A DNA stretch of 64,000 bases from Chaetoderma sp. LZ-2023a (lineage: Eukaryota; Mollusca; Caudofoveata; Chaetodermatida; Chaetodermatidae): NCBI GenBank assembly GCA_034401795.1, contig CM067374.1, positions 134,207,319 through 134,271,318 on the forward strand. Reading direction: 5' to 3'. A program made the translations under genes and the position numbers. Below the pieces are notes generated by a model. That model was not told the DNA's origin. It searched no databases and saw nothing but the letters and a program-made list of their open reading frames with translations. How positions within the stretch are numbered: position 1 is the first letter of the stretch; each line of letters starts with the position of its first letter. Shown piece after piece: positions 33,001 to 45,024 of this stretch.

Positions 33001-33975
33001 ATGCCTTACTAGGCCTTACATACGCCTTACCACGCTTTGCTAGGCCTTACATAGGCCTTACCTATGTCTTATCAGGCTTTGCTAAGCCTTACCTAAGCCT
33101 TAGCCACGCTTTGCAAGACCTTACTTAGGCCTCAGCCTGGTGTTGGTAGACCTTACCTACACATTACTTAAGTCTTAGCCAGGCTTTAGTAAGCTTTACC
33201 TGGACCGTAGCCAGACTTCACTAGGCCTTACCTAGGCCTTAGCGAGGCTTTGATAGACTTTACCTAGGCCTTAACCATGCTTTGCTAGACATTCGCTAGG
33301 CCGTATCCAGACTTTGCGTGGTTTAAACTAGGCCCTACCGTGGCCTTAGTCATGCTTTGTTAGGCCTTACCTAGGCGTTAGTCACGCTTTGCTAGGCCTT
33401 ACCTGGCCTTTAGCCAAGCTTTGCAAGACACTATATATGCCTTAGTCAGGCTTTGCTACTCCGTACCTAGGCATTGATGGACTTAGAATCGCTTTGCTAG
33501 GCCCCTAGTCAGGCCGTACCTAGGCCTTAGCCAGGCTGTGTTAGTCCTTAGCCAGACTTTACTAAGCCTTACATAGACCTTAGCCAAGCTTTGCTAGTCC
33601 TTGGCAAAAATGTGCAAGACCTTACATAGACCTTATCCAGGCCTTGGGCAGACCTTATTTAAACATTACCTGAGTCTTAGCCAGGCTTTAGTAAGCCTTA
33701 CATTGGCCTTACCTAGGCCTTAGCCAAGCTTTGCAAGACATTACATAGGCCGTAGTCAGGCTTTGCTACGCCTTACAAAGGCCTTAGCCAGACTTTGTTA
33801 AGCCTTACCTAGAACTTATCTAGGTCGTAGCCTGTCTTTTCTAGGTAGTTGCCTTGCCTTAGATAGGCTTTGCTAGGCCTTACATATGCCTTACACAGGC
33901 CGTAGCTATGCGTTATTCAGGCCTTAGTCAGGCTTTGATAGACTTTACCTAGGCCTTAGCCATGGTTTGCTAGAC
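30005..33975. repeat. ~4-kb inverted satellite (foldback minisatellite)
   Basis: From 30005 to about 32265 the plus strand is a degenerate repeat of AAGGCCTAGCAAAGCCTGG plus CTAAGGCCTAGGT, with a period near 32 bp and a sub-period near 10 bp. At about 32270 the orientation flips. From there to 33975 the plus strand shows the reverse complement (CCAGGCTTTGCTAGGCCTTA, CCTAGGCCTTAGC). The arms are about 2.26 and 1.71 kb. No open frame of note lies within. Confidence 0.9.
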
Positions 33976-34085
33976 ATTGCCGGACGCGTGTGTCGATGCG
34001 TGAGTGTGAGCGTGTGTGAACTACTCACTGATTTATTCATAACTGTCAATCAATAAACTCTGATAACATGTGCTTTATCAATACA

Positions 34086-34099
34086 ATCATCATCATCAA

Positions 34100-34138
<39 letters not shown>

Positions 34139-34154
34139 AGCTTATCAGATTATC

Positions 34155-34211
<57 letters not shown>

Positions 34212-34375
34212 GCATATCAGATTATCACCATCGTCATCAGTAGCATCATCATTATCGTTACAACTAAGATTTTCATCATCGCCATCGTCATTAGTACCAT
34301 CATCGTTATCATTATAACCAAGATAATCATCATTGTCATCAATATCATCATCATTATAACCAAAATTGTATCACC
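34086..34375. repeat. (ATC)n compound microsatellite
   Basis: Long ATC/CAT runs interrupted by ACC triplets and short unique pieces; the poly-Ile frame is an artefact. Confidence 0.95.
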
Positions 34376-34628
34376 CCCTCCGTCGTCATCAAGATAATCA
34401 TCGTTACAAAAAAACTATCATCGGTATAATGTATTATCTATTTCCGTAGCATTTCGGGATGTTCCGGTATCTCAATTTCATGACAATTATGAATATTTTG
34501 AAAATATGTTGACTATTTTAATTGAAAACGCCGCCCAGTGAAATTAGTTTGAAATACTCATATCTTTTTCGTTGTTTCGGATTCAAATTGTAATTGAACA
34601 GGAAATGACCAGGAATTGTGGCTTTCGG

Positions 34629-34658
34629 GGTGGGGGTGGTGGGGGGGGGGGGGGGGGG
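34629..34658. repeat. G-rich tract
   Basis: Interrupted runs of 5 to 18 G, capable of forming a G-quadruplex. A possible sequencing weak point. Confidence 0.9.
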
Positions 34659-34741
34659 TCGTGCACTTGCGGTGCTTAATACATACACGTGCCATAGAAA
34701 ATGTCTAAGTGGCCACGTGCATTAGAAGTGATTAGAAGCAG

Positions 34742-36093
34742 GCGGTCGCTTAATATGTACCATGACATCATAATGACCATGTGGTCACAACAAGTGGTCG
34801 CTTAATATGTACCATGACATCATAATGACCATGTGGTCACAACAAGTGGTCGCTTAATATGTACCATGACATCATAATGACCATGTGGTCACAACAAGTG
34901 GTCGCTTAATATGTACCAGGCCATCATAATGACCATGTGGTCACAACAAGTGGTCGCTTAATATGTACCATGACATCATAATGACCATGTGGTCACAACA
35001 AGTGGTCGCTTAATATGTACCAGGCCATCATAATGACCATGTGGTCACAACAAGTGGTCGCTTAATATGTACCAGGCCATCATAATGACCATGTGGTCAC
35101 AACAAGTGGTCGCTTAATATGTACCAGGCCATCATAATGACCATGTGGTCACAACAAGTGGTCGCTTAATATGTACCATGACATCATAATGACCATGTGG
35201 TCACAACAAGTGGTCGCTTAATATGTACCAGGCCATCATAATGACCATGTGGTCACAACAAGTGGTCGCTTAATATGTACCAGGCCATCATAATGACCAT
35301 GTGGTCACAACAAGTGGTCGCTTAATATGTACCAGGACATCATAATGACCATGTGGTCACAACAAGTGGTCGCTTAATATGTACCATGACATCATAATGA
35401 CCATGTGGTCACAACAAGTGGTCGCTTAATATGTACCAGGCCATCATAATGACCATGTGGTCACAACAAGTGGTCGCTTAATATGTACCAGGCCATCATA
35501 ATGACCATGTGGTCACAACAAGTGGTCGCTTAATATGTACCAGGTCATCATAATGACCATGTGGTCACAACAAGTGGTCGCTTAATATGTACCAGGACAT
35601 CATAATGACCATGTGGTCACAACAAGTGGTCGCTTAATATGTACCATGACATCATAATGACCATGTGGTCACAACAAGTGGTCGCTTAATATGTACCATG
35701 ACATCATAATGACCATGTGGTCACAACAAGTGGTCGCTTAATATGTACCAGGCCATCATAATGACCATGTGGTCACAACAAGTGGTCGCTTAATATGTAC
35801 CAGGCCATCATAATGACCATGTGGTCACAACAAGTGGTCGCTTAATATGTACCAGGCCATCATAATGACCATGTGGTCACAACAAGTGGTCGCTTAATAT
35901 GTACCAGGCCATCATAATGACCATGTGGTCACAACAAGTGGTCGCTTAATATGTACCAGGCCATCATAATGACCATGTGGTCACAACAAGTGGTCGCTTA
36001 ATATGTACCATGACATCATAATGACCATGTGGTCACAACAAGTGGTCGCTTAATATGTACCAGGCCATCATAATGACCATTTGGTCACAACAA
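34742..36093 (+). repeat. 52-bp minisatellite, 26 units
   Basis: 1352 bp = 26 x 52 without indels. Each unit starts GTGGTCGCTTAATATGTACC, then CA-(TGA/GGC/GGA/GGT)-CATCATAATGA, then CCATGTGGTCACAACAA. The only regular variation is the three-base site: TGA and GGC alternate irregularly, with rare GGA and GGT. Only the first and last units carry other changes. The period is not a multiple of three and no frame stays open, so it is non-coding. Confidence 0.97.
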
Positions 36094-36204
36094 GTTATGT
36101 CCCTCTACTAAAACATATTATAAGCAACGTCCGATACGCAGAAAGACTTCACGATAATATGCAATTACACAGCACCAAAGCTGGAGGGCTTTATAGAAAT
36201 AACA

Positions 36205-36275
36205 CAGATATATCATGGTGTGTGGTGGGGTGTTGGGGGTGGGTGGGGTGGGGGTGGGGGGGGGGGGCGTCCCAT
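36205..36275. repeat. G-rich tract with quadruplex potential
   Basis: GGTGTGTGGTGGGGTG followed by many G4-G12 runs on the plus strand. A further GGGTGGGTGGGAG tract lies at 36395. Confidence 0.7.
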
Positions 36276-36526
36276 GTGATGATTGGACAAATGAATACGA
36301 ATATCAATTGGTATGTAATCAAGGATATATGTACAGATGTGCGGACAACTATAAGATAAGGGCGACAGATGAATGATATAACCAAACGGGTGTGGGGTGG
36401 GTGGGTGGGAGCTATATGGAGGGTAACGTTTCGGATACGCATAACAAGGAAATAGGAACCACGCGATCTATCGATTATCAAAAGTGAGAGAAAACACGCG
36501 ATACAATAAAGTAGAAACAAACAATG

Positions 36527-36702
36527 AGCTGTCGGGGCATTGTGCTGTCTGACCAATGTACTGTCGGATCAATGTACTGTCGGACCAGTGTGCTGTCGGA
36601 CCAATGGGCTGTCGGACCAATATGCGGTCGGACCAATGGGCGGTCGGACCAATGCGCTGTCGGACCAATGAACTGTCGGGCCAATAGGCTCTCGGACCAA
36701 TG
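36527..36702 (+). repeat. 16-bp minisatellite, 11 units
   Basis: Eleven contiguous units of NNCTGTCGGACCAATG with point variation only (176 bp). Because 16 is not a multiple of three, all frames on both strands look repetitive; those frames are artefacts. Confidence 0.95.
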
Positions 36703-37420
36703 CCATGCCACAATTATCACGTGTTTATAACTCTGATTAAATTATGGCCAGATTCAGGGTAACCTAAGTAAATACGTCCATCATTCCTTAGTGGATATGT
36801 GGATATGGCTTACAGAAAATGGAATGAAAGGTTACAATAGTAACGCAATGGTGGAGGTCATAGTACTGAGCAATATGATGCAGCTTTGTAAGGATTTATA
36901 AAAGAAAGTAATTATTAACCATTCGTGTCAAATAGATGTGACAGTTGTGGGAGGTAGCAATAACGAACGACATAGCGTGATCATGGTAATAAAATAGTTT
37001 GTCACGATGACTTAAGTGAAAGTGGCGGTGGCCGGATGGGTTATGTGGTTTAAGAGTCACGTTAGAAAGGGTCTAATTTGACAGATGACAGTCAATTGAA
37101 TCCCGTTTGAATGATACCAGACTCGGTGTTAATCGAGTGTGGTTTAGATGTGGTTTATTGACCATTCTGCGTGCGTGCGTGCGTGCGTACGTGCCTGAGT
37201 GCGTGTACGCATGTACGTATATGCGCGCTCGTGTGTTTGAGTCGGCAATTACACAGATGGATCATCGATGTCTAAACAGGTGAGTGTTTAATAGGAGGGC
37301 GATGTATGGAGGGCGTACATGTATTCGTGAAGTGTTACATAAGAGCAAATATTCCTTTAATTGGATTACTACGCGCATATGTTCAACAATATGTCACATC
37401 CAACAAATTCCTAAAATACA
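36703..37420. other. No gene seen
   Basis: Unique-looking DNA with a short (GCGT)n tract at 37170-37190. No repeats with termini and no frames above background. Confidence 0.45.
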
Positions 37421-37502
37421 TTTATCTCGAGCGCTTGAGATAATTATCTCGATCGCGTGACATAATTATATAGAGTTATTAAGTCGAGCGCTCGAGATAA
37501 TT
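37421..37502. repeat. Nested palindromes with TCGAGCGC cores
   Basis: TATCTCGAGCGCTTGAGATA, then ATCTCGATCGCGTGACATAA, then TCGAGCGCTCGAGATAATT. The outer copies are near-perfect palindromes and are also inverted relative to one another, giving a ~80-bp foldable unit. Confidence 0.65.
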
Positions 37503-37739
37503 TCTTTTCGCAGACATCTATCCAATGTATATGTTAGGATATTAACTTTGAAGGGTTAAATTTGACACTAAATAAACATATGCACACCTTGTTTTCACGG
37601 AACACTTGTATACGGTCTGACAATTCCAAATCACGCAAAATCTCTTCCATCTCCATCATATAAAAAGGCCTACAATAAGGCGTTCCTTTCTATGGCCTCG
37701 TTTTAAAGTGTTACGTCACGGCCTCACTCTAAAGTGTCA

Positions 37740-37940
37740 CGTCTCAGCATCGTGTGAGACATCGTATCGCGCATCGCGTCAGACATCGCATCGTGTCAGA
37801 CATCGCATCGTGACACATCGCATCTCGCATCGTGACCGACATCGCATCGTGCATCGCATCGGACATCGCGCGTCGCATCGTACATCGTACCAGACATCAT
37901 ACATCGCATCGTGCATCGCGTCAGATATCGTGCATCGCCA
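37740..37940. repeat. CATCG/CATCGTG cryptic minisatellite
   Basis: Irregular repetition of CATCGCATCGTG with CAGA and GACA interruptions. The His/Arg/Ser-rich frame across it is an artefact. Confidence 0.9.
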
Positions 37941-38022
37941 TTTTTACAAGGCGAGGACGCGATGGCCCTTCTAAGCCATCATAGATACGTAAAGATATGC
38001 GTGTGTGGGAAGCGCGTATAGC

Positions 38023-38116
38023 CTGATAGTGCAGGTTACTGCGGCGGTACTGCGCCAATGCCGAGCCAATTACAGCCCACGTACAGCCTTACCGGCCCAG
38101 TAAGCTGCGTTATCAG
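38023..38116. mobile_element. 94-bp mini-element sharing ends with the 7204-11720 element
   Basis: It starts CTGATAGTGCAGGTTACTG and ends CAGTAAGCTGCGTTATCAG. The two ends are inverted copies of each other and match both termini of the 4.5-kb element (CTGATAGTGCACGG; inverted CTGATAACGCATGTTAC). The interior is GC-rich and keeps GGTACTG-CAATG, also present near the right end of the large element. This looks like a terminal-hairpin MITE of the same family. Confidence 0.7.
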
Positions 38117-38164
38117 GGTAGTTTTTCAGAATTAATTTCTAGCGCGGTGCTACCCGCCCATCAT

Positions 38165-38460
38165 CCTCTATAAGGATCAGCTCAGGACAATGGTACCGCA
38201 CCACTTCACACATTCAGAATTGTTTATTCGATTGCCGAGTTTCCGCGAAATTGTCACAGTGGGGTTAGTCACTGACTTCGAAAAGTTACATTAGAGAGTT
38301 ACACAGTGAATGCCTCTATAAGGATCAGCTCAGGACAATGGATCCGCACAACTTCACACATTCAGAATTGTTTATTCGATTGCCGAGTTTCCGCGAAATT
38401 GTCACAGTGGGGTTAGTCACTGACTCCGAAAAGTTACATCAGAGTTACTAGCCGGCCTTG
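38165..38460 (+). repeat. 148-bp recent tandem duplication
   Basis: CCTCTATAAGGATCAGCTCA begins at 38165 and again at 38313. The two copies (with AGGACAATGG, TTCACACATTCAGAATTG and GTCACAGTGGGGTTAGTCAC) differ at only a few positions plus a short indel near the end. Confidence 0.9.
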
Positions 38461-39083
38461 CTCTTATGCGGTATATATGAAGGATATGTCTATCGTATAA
38501 CATACTCAGGATCGGGCATTGCATTAATACACGTCTAGGTAAGTATCTGATACTTATATTACGTATAGCCTACGAGTTTTATAGACAACATAAAATTTAC
38601 AGCACTAGTATACAATCCAGCTGCGGATTATAATAGGGGCAGAGGGAGCATTTGACCGGGCATTTGACTTGACATTGACCTCAGTGGTGTAACTTAACCG
38701 TAACCATTAAATTTTCGCCAGCCCATATCAGTACCACATCTCCCCTACTATTATATATATATTGTAATACTTTGCGGTGGATGTTCACATGTATTCTGAT
38801 ATTGTGGAACGATTTAGCAACAATCCTTATCAAATATAATAAGTTTGATACTCGTATTATGCAAGTACCAGCGGTTTTCACCGTACGATGCGAAGTTTTG
38901 GTTGACCTATTCTACATAGGGGAGGGACTCCCAAATACCTTTCCGAACAAGAAGAGGAAATACTTGTGTAATGTTGCCTTTCACAGTCAAATACAAACTT
39001 ACTCAGCGTCGCACTGTTGCGGGAATGCATTGATGGAAAGAAACATGTATATTTGACATACCCATTCACTTAAAAGCCCTGAA
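38461..39083. other. No gene recognised
   Basis: A 94-codon plus-strand frame (38772-39056) and a shorter minus-strand frame overlap here. Neither has recognisable motifs. Confidence 0.35.
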
Positions 39084-39445
39084 AATAATGCTTGAGCAAG
39101 GAAAGAGCCGATTTTAAAACACGCAAATGCGAATAGTAAACCACACCCATGACGTCATTTATCGGGGTCGACCATTTAAGATGTCGGAATGACATGCTAG
39201 AGGGAAACACGGCACATTTTGTATTTATCATTCATAGCTCATTTCAGGCCATATGAGAATAAGAATGGTATATTCTGATGCCGAAAAATATAGAATCTAT
39301 GCGATGTAAATACACGAAAAATTCAAGAGAACTGCTGTAACCCGCCGCTTGACATAATTCAACCGTGGGAATTTTGTTGCGCCCTCTTGACTAGCCACGC
39401 CCGGGTTAGAGAGGTCACGGTCTATCATCTTGTTCAAGCATTATT
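39084..39445. mobile_element. MITE-like element, 362 bp
   Basis: The left end AATAATGCTTGAGCAAG (39084-39100) matches the inverted right end at 39429-39445 with one mismatch in 17. The interior is AT-rich with a CCACGCCCGGGTTAGAG block and no coding capacity. A clean target duplication outside the repeats is not visible. Confidence 0.6.
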
Positions 39446-41259
39446 AGATTTCTTGGGGTGTTCACAACTTTATCCAGCAATGAAAACTTAATTCTGAACG
39501 AATTTATAACACAGACAGTCGTCCAAACAAATATTCGTAGCCATATATTGATGGAATCAGCAATTAGGTTATACATGTGATTTATAGACATGTCAAATTA
39601 GAGAGAGTTTTCCCAAATAATACTACGTCATTACGCTTCTGGCCAATCAAAAGTTGATGTAAAAACAGCAGATATGCTCTCTGGAGAGTATAAAAGGCAG
39701 CTTAGACATTAGCACCCAGGCATAATAACCTTTCAGAGTGCAATACCCTGTCATTCCTCGTGCGCACTCTACCTATGCCTCTCTGCATGTCTATATGCTG
39801 CCAAGTTTGTGCACGTTAGACTGAGCATTAGACTGAACGCTAGACTGATGGTAGATGCATAATTATTTCGGCTTTTTAGGAGCATGGTACACCGAAATTT
39901 GTTGTAGATGAACGCGAAATTCTGCTCTAACGTTGCTGCTAAAATTAACAGCTCAGCCGATACATAGCAGCTCAGACAGACAGACATTGATGTAGAAAGA
40001 TCTGGTGAGGTGTTAGCAAATTCTCTCTGTATTTGTAGCTTGGCCGTAGAGTTGAAAGACTCGTAGTGATAGCCTCCACAGGGGAATGTTACAGGCAAGC
40101 ATCCGAAAGCTTCTGCAAGTAGTGAGTCTGTAACAGCTAACACTGATCTAACTCAAAGTTGTGGCAATTCAGGTCTGGTCCGCAATACCCTGGAATTCCT
40201 CGTGCGTGGGCCTACCTCGAATGTGTTCAACAGGCAGACCATTTGGAGATCGGTACGGTGTACATGATCTGATGTGTGAATACAGCCACGAGAAGAGAGT
40301 AGTTCTTTCGTAAGACTGACGTGGATATGGTAGGAATCGCACCACTATTGTAGACTGTTTGCAAAGCAACAGTGTGCAATAGTGTGTCTGTTTACAGACC
40401 GCTAGATTCCACAATATCCTACATAGTACAATACCAACGAACTAACGTTTGCTGTTCTGTTTCCTTTTAGCTGTTAAAACACCATGTTAATATTTTTGGC
40501 GATAGAACATCATCTACACAAATTCGGTTTGTTTTATATATTGGTTTAGCTATCATAGCTCACCCTCCTCAAGACAACATTATACTCATGATCATAGTAG
40601 TAGAAGAGAGAAACCGTACACAGTAGGACATGATCACACATACACATTAAACACACAAACATACGAACAAACATTCAATTCTAGCATACAAAACGCAACA
40701 TCTACAACTCAAACAGCTAGCTGATCACATTAAATAACGCACATAGTCCTATGCTCATACACACAGATTAGCACAAATATTTCTCTCTAAAAACTACATG
40801 GTCATGCATGTTTTTGCTCAGATCAGACGAAACGGATTATCGTTCGTCCTGGGGTGATTTCAACAAAATTACAGAGTCACTAGGACTTGAAATCACCAAG
40901 AGACCCCATTGACAGCATACAAAAGTTAACCAGTTGTTGTCAAGATACACACAAGTATATGTGTATGTATGTGAATTTTGCAAGAACATTAGCACCACCG
41001 CAACATTGCTAATAACGTAGTCTTGCTCAATAGTTACTGCAACTATTCATGATATTACACTAGCGTCTGGTGAAATAATATCAAGCCTGTGTGACGATAC
41101 AAGGGAGACAACACGTATCACGAACAACACATTACCATGCAGAGTGACGCCCCTTGAACAGTGTTTTGTACATCTCAGAGGCTGCATAAACACCATATTC
41201 TGCTTGAATTTTGGCGCTGTACGTGTGTGTGTGTGTCTACGAGAAAGAGTACCTACACG
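39446..41259. other. No gene recognised; minor repeats
   Basis: GCAATACCCTG-(TC/GA)ATTCCTCGTGCG occurs at 39740 and 40180, suggesting an old ~440-bp duplicated unit. An 11-bp perfect inverted repeat, GGTGATTTCAA/TTGAAATCACC, lies at 40853-40897. A 124-codon minus-strand frame (39769-40143) lacks recognisable features. Confidence 0.4.
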
Positions 41260-42268
<1,009 letters not shown>

Positions 42269-42950
42269 GCCTTTGAATTTTCGTCCATCCATATCACTAC
42301 TGCATATCCCCCTACTACATGTATATATACCTACTATATATAATATACACAAGGTGTGAAACCTATTTTGACACACCGGTTGGATAGGCGATGCTTAAAT
42401 TCATATTATTACTTGCATCGCTTAATTATCGATGCCTACATGTAGAAGAATGATTGCTCTCACCGGAAACATAACACTTTAGGTTTATTAAGGTCTATCA
42501 TATAAAATTACGATCGATTACGACGAATTCTGTGGGGACCATTGGCAGCGGTAGAAGGTCGGCTCACAGTAAATGCTACAAGGCGATCTAGTTGTCAAAA
42601 TCAGATTTCTAATGTTACATTAGTCACAACAAATAAATTCTTTACACAGTTCTTTCATATAGACTCCACAATTGCACTCTAAATAAATAATGGGGCTTAA
42701 GTTATTTCGAAGCAATATAATTTTTAATGCGTCGAATAATACTATTAACGGGTTTAGGGAAATTACGAACTAGCCTATATGGATCAAAGGCAAACGGTTA
42801 GCAAAATATGCATTGCTATGTATACAAATGGTCAAGCGTGTCTACCATGCCATATCATACCACATACTGCACAACAAGAGCGATCAGCTTAATTAATTGA
42901 GTCATCTGAACATCCACAACAGTCTGAACGTGTGTGGCCATTCAGAAAAT
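42269..42950. other. No gene seen
   Basis: AT-rich, with only short frames and no repeats noticed. Confidence 0.45.
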
Positions 42951-43230
42951 CAATGAATGGCTTAGTGGGGTAAACGGCTGTGCTGTGCTTGGAATTCCAA
43001 TCCAAAGAACTGGGTTTGATCCCGACGATCCCACATTCAGGCATGCGATCAAGGTGTAAAATATTTGGCTGTTCCATGTGTCATTCACCTGACACGTCTT
43101 TTGGCAGTGGGGTCGAAAAACCGTCAGTCCGTGGTGTGTGGTATCTGTGCCATAAATCGCAGATTGGATCTCACTGAGCAGTCTAGCTGGCTTGACGGCT
43201 CTCTTATAAAGAAGGAAGGAACTTATACAG
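42951..43230 (+). mobile_element. tRNA-derived SINE-like element
   Basis: TGGCTTAGTGG (42958-42968) matches the RNA polymerase III A box (TRGCNNAGTGG). GGTTTGATCCC (43013-43023) matches the B box (GGTTCGANNCC) with one change, at normal tRNA spacing. The tRNA-like head is followed by about 200 bp of tail (ATCTGTGCCATAAATCGCAG, TCACTGAGCAGTCTAGC). It cannot be a clean tRNA gene, because the acceptor arm does not pair well and the sequence between the boxes does not make a normal anticodon arm. Confidence 0.55.
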
Positions 43231-43260
43231 GTACATGGCAACACAATAGAGGGATCCAGT

Positions 43261-43323
43261 TCTAGCTATGACTCGCCCATTTCTAGCTATGCTCCGCCCA
43301 TTTCTAGCTAAGTTCCACCCATT
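43261..43323 (+). repeat. 21-bp tandem repeat, 3 units
   Basis: Three units of TCTAGCTATGCTCCGCCCATT with small changes. A related fragment (TTTTAGCTATGCCCAGCCCA) occurs at 47084. Confidence 0.85.
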
Positions 43324-43415
43324 CTTTTTCCAGTGTTGGGATCGATAGAACCGTGAATTCGCAGAATCCCAGGGATAGCAACGTAATTATAGCCTACAGA
43401 TAACGTATTTAATAG

Positions 43416-45024
43416 CTATGATTGCCTTTTCAATCTTGGTGACCATGCCCAGTTGCAGTATTCGAGAATAGGTCTCACTAGAGCTTTGTACAAGAGTGTG
43501 AAAGTAGATGGGTCAATGTTGGTAAATGGTCGCTTGATTAGTCCTAATGTGCTGTTCACCTTGGATACGATATTCCATATATGTATATCAAATGAAAGGT
43601 TTCTGTCAATATGCACTCCCAAGTCTTTTTTCCCCTCTCACGTTGATACAAGATGCACATCGGGCGTATCTGTCATGTAGTATTTGGTTTGAGGGTTGTT
43701 TCTGCCGAAATGTATGACATGCGTTTATCTGTGTTGAAAGATAGTTGCCATATCTGTGACCACTTAATACTTTGTCTATGTTGTCCTGAATCTTACTGGT
43801 AGCTGGGTTGCCATATATATTTGTGTCGTCTGCAAATATTTTGTAGCAGCAGGTTAGTCCGTCGGGTAGGTCATTTATATATATATTTAAAAAGTATAGG
43901 TCTCAGGGCTCTTCTTTGTGGCACGGCGCTGGTCACCTCAATCCGGTCTGATGTTGTGTCATTGATCCTTACTCTCTGGCTTCTTTTACATAGGTAGTTT
44001 CATGTCCAGCTCACTAAGTTGTCACCAATACCAAAGCTTCTCAGTCTTGTTTGGAGTTGTTTGTGTGGTACAGTGTCGAATGCTTTTGAGAAGTCTAAAT
44101 ATACTGCATCGACAGGTTCATTTGAGTCAAGTTTGGCTGTTACATCTTCCAGGTATTCTAGTGGTTGGGTTTTACATGATATATATGTCTGAATCCATGC
44201 TGACATTTGGTAAATAGATTGGCTGTTTCCAGAAAATTACAATGCTGTCTCTTATAAAAGACTCTAGGACTTTACATAAGGTAGAGGTGAGACTGATCGG
44301 CCTGTAGTTGCTTGGATCGTTTTGTGGAACCTTTTTTGCATATGCAGCATATATTTGCCATTTTCCAGTTGTCAGGTAATATGCCTTCTTCCAGAGACTT
44401 GTTAAATATTATGCATAGTGGTGTACTAATTTCTTTAGCCGCTTCCTTTAATAATCTCACTGGTATTTCATCCGGGCCATTGCTTTTATTGGGGCCAAGT
44501 CGTTTCAATTTATTTTCGATGGCAATAGGTGTTATTATTATGTCTTTTAGTACAATACCATTGCTTCGGGGGTTAATGATTGGTGTAGAATGAAGATTTT
44601 CTGAAGTGAACATACTTGAGAAGAATTTGTTAAGAATGCTTGCTTTTTCTTTATCATCTGTAGTCATAGTGTCGTTAGCTGGGTTACGTAGCTTGCTAAT
44701 TGAATCACGTAGAACTGTTTTACTCTTGACATAGTTCCATAAAGCTTTGGGAATTCCCTTGCTTTCACTTGCTACTTTACGTTCAAATGTCTGTTTTGAT
44801 TTTCTGATGCATGCTGTCACTTTGTTTCTAGCAATTTTGTAAAGGGCGTAATCTGTGGTTTTCTTTGTTGCACTGTATCTTTTGTATGCCCGATTTTTGC
44901 TATTTTGTGATTCTGTTGTGGTATGGTCAAGCCGGAGGTGCTTTTTCTTACTGCGTTTTTTGATGAAGGGATATACTACTCTTTCATTGTGATCAATGTT
45001 TTGTGTAGGAGGTTTCTGTGGCAT
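43416..45024 (-). pseudogene. LINE reverse transcriptase
   Basis: The upstream linker is Lys/Arg-rich. RT begins with LGPNKSNGPDEIPVRLLKEA and WKMANICCICKKGS (fingers). After a shift near 44270 comes motif A, VDAVYLDFSKAFDTVPH. After another, YIND and the catalytic box YKIFADDTNIYG at about 43840 have both Asp residues intact. The thumb follows: MGVHIDRNLSFDIHI and YKALVRPILEYCNW. At least three frameshifts and several stops interrupt the frame, so it is a relic with a preserved FADD box. Confidence 0.9.

Noticed and set aside
30005-33975. Simple unidirectional satellite
   Set aside because: Word orientation (CAAAGCCTGG versus CCAGGCTTTG) flips once near 32270, so it is an inverted pair of arrays. 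An assembly join cannot be excluded from the sequence alone.
34742-36093. Regular 52-bp array looked like a CRISPR array
   Set aside because: There are no unique spacers: the whole 52 bp repeats with one variable three-base site, and the context is eukaryotic.
36468-36730. Repetitive GPTAHWSD-type frames on both strands
   Set aside because: They come from the 16-bp minisatellite and shift frame every unit.
38772-39056. 94-codon plus-strand frame as a small gene
   Set aside because: No start context, domain, signal peptide or conserved pattern that I could see; length is near background for this composition.
42958-43030. Possible functional tRNA gene
   Set aside because: A and B boxes are good, but the acceptor and anticodon arms do not pair properly and a ~200-bp tail follows, so SINE is the better label.
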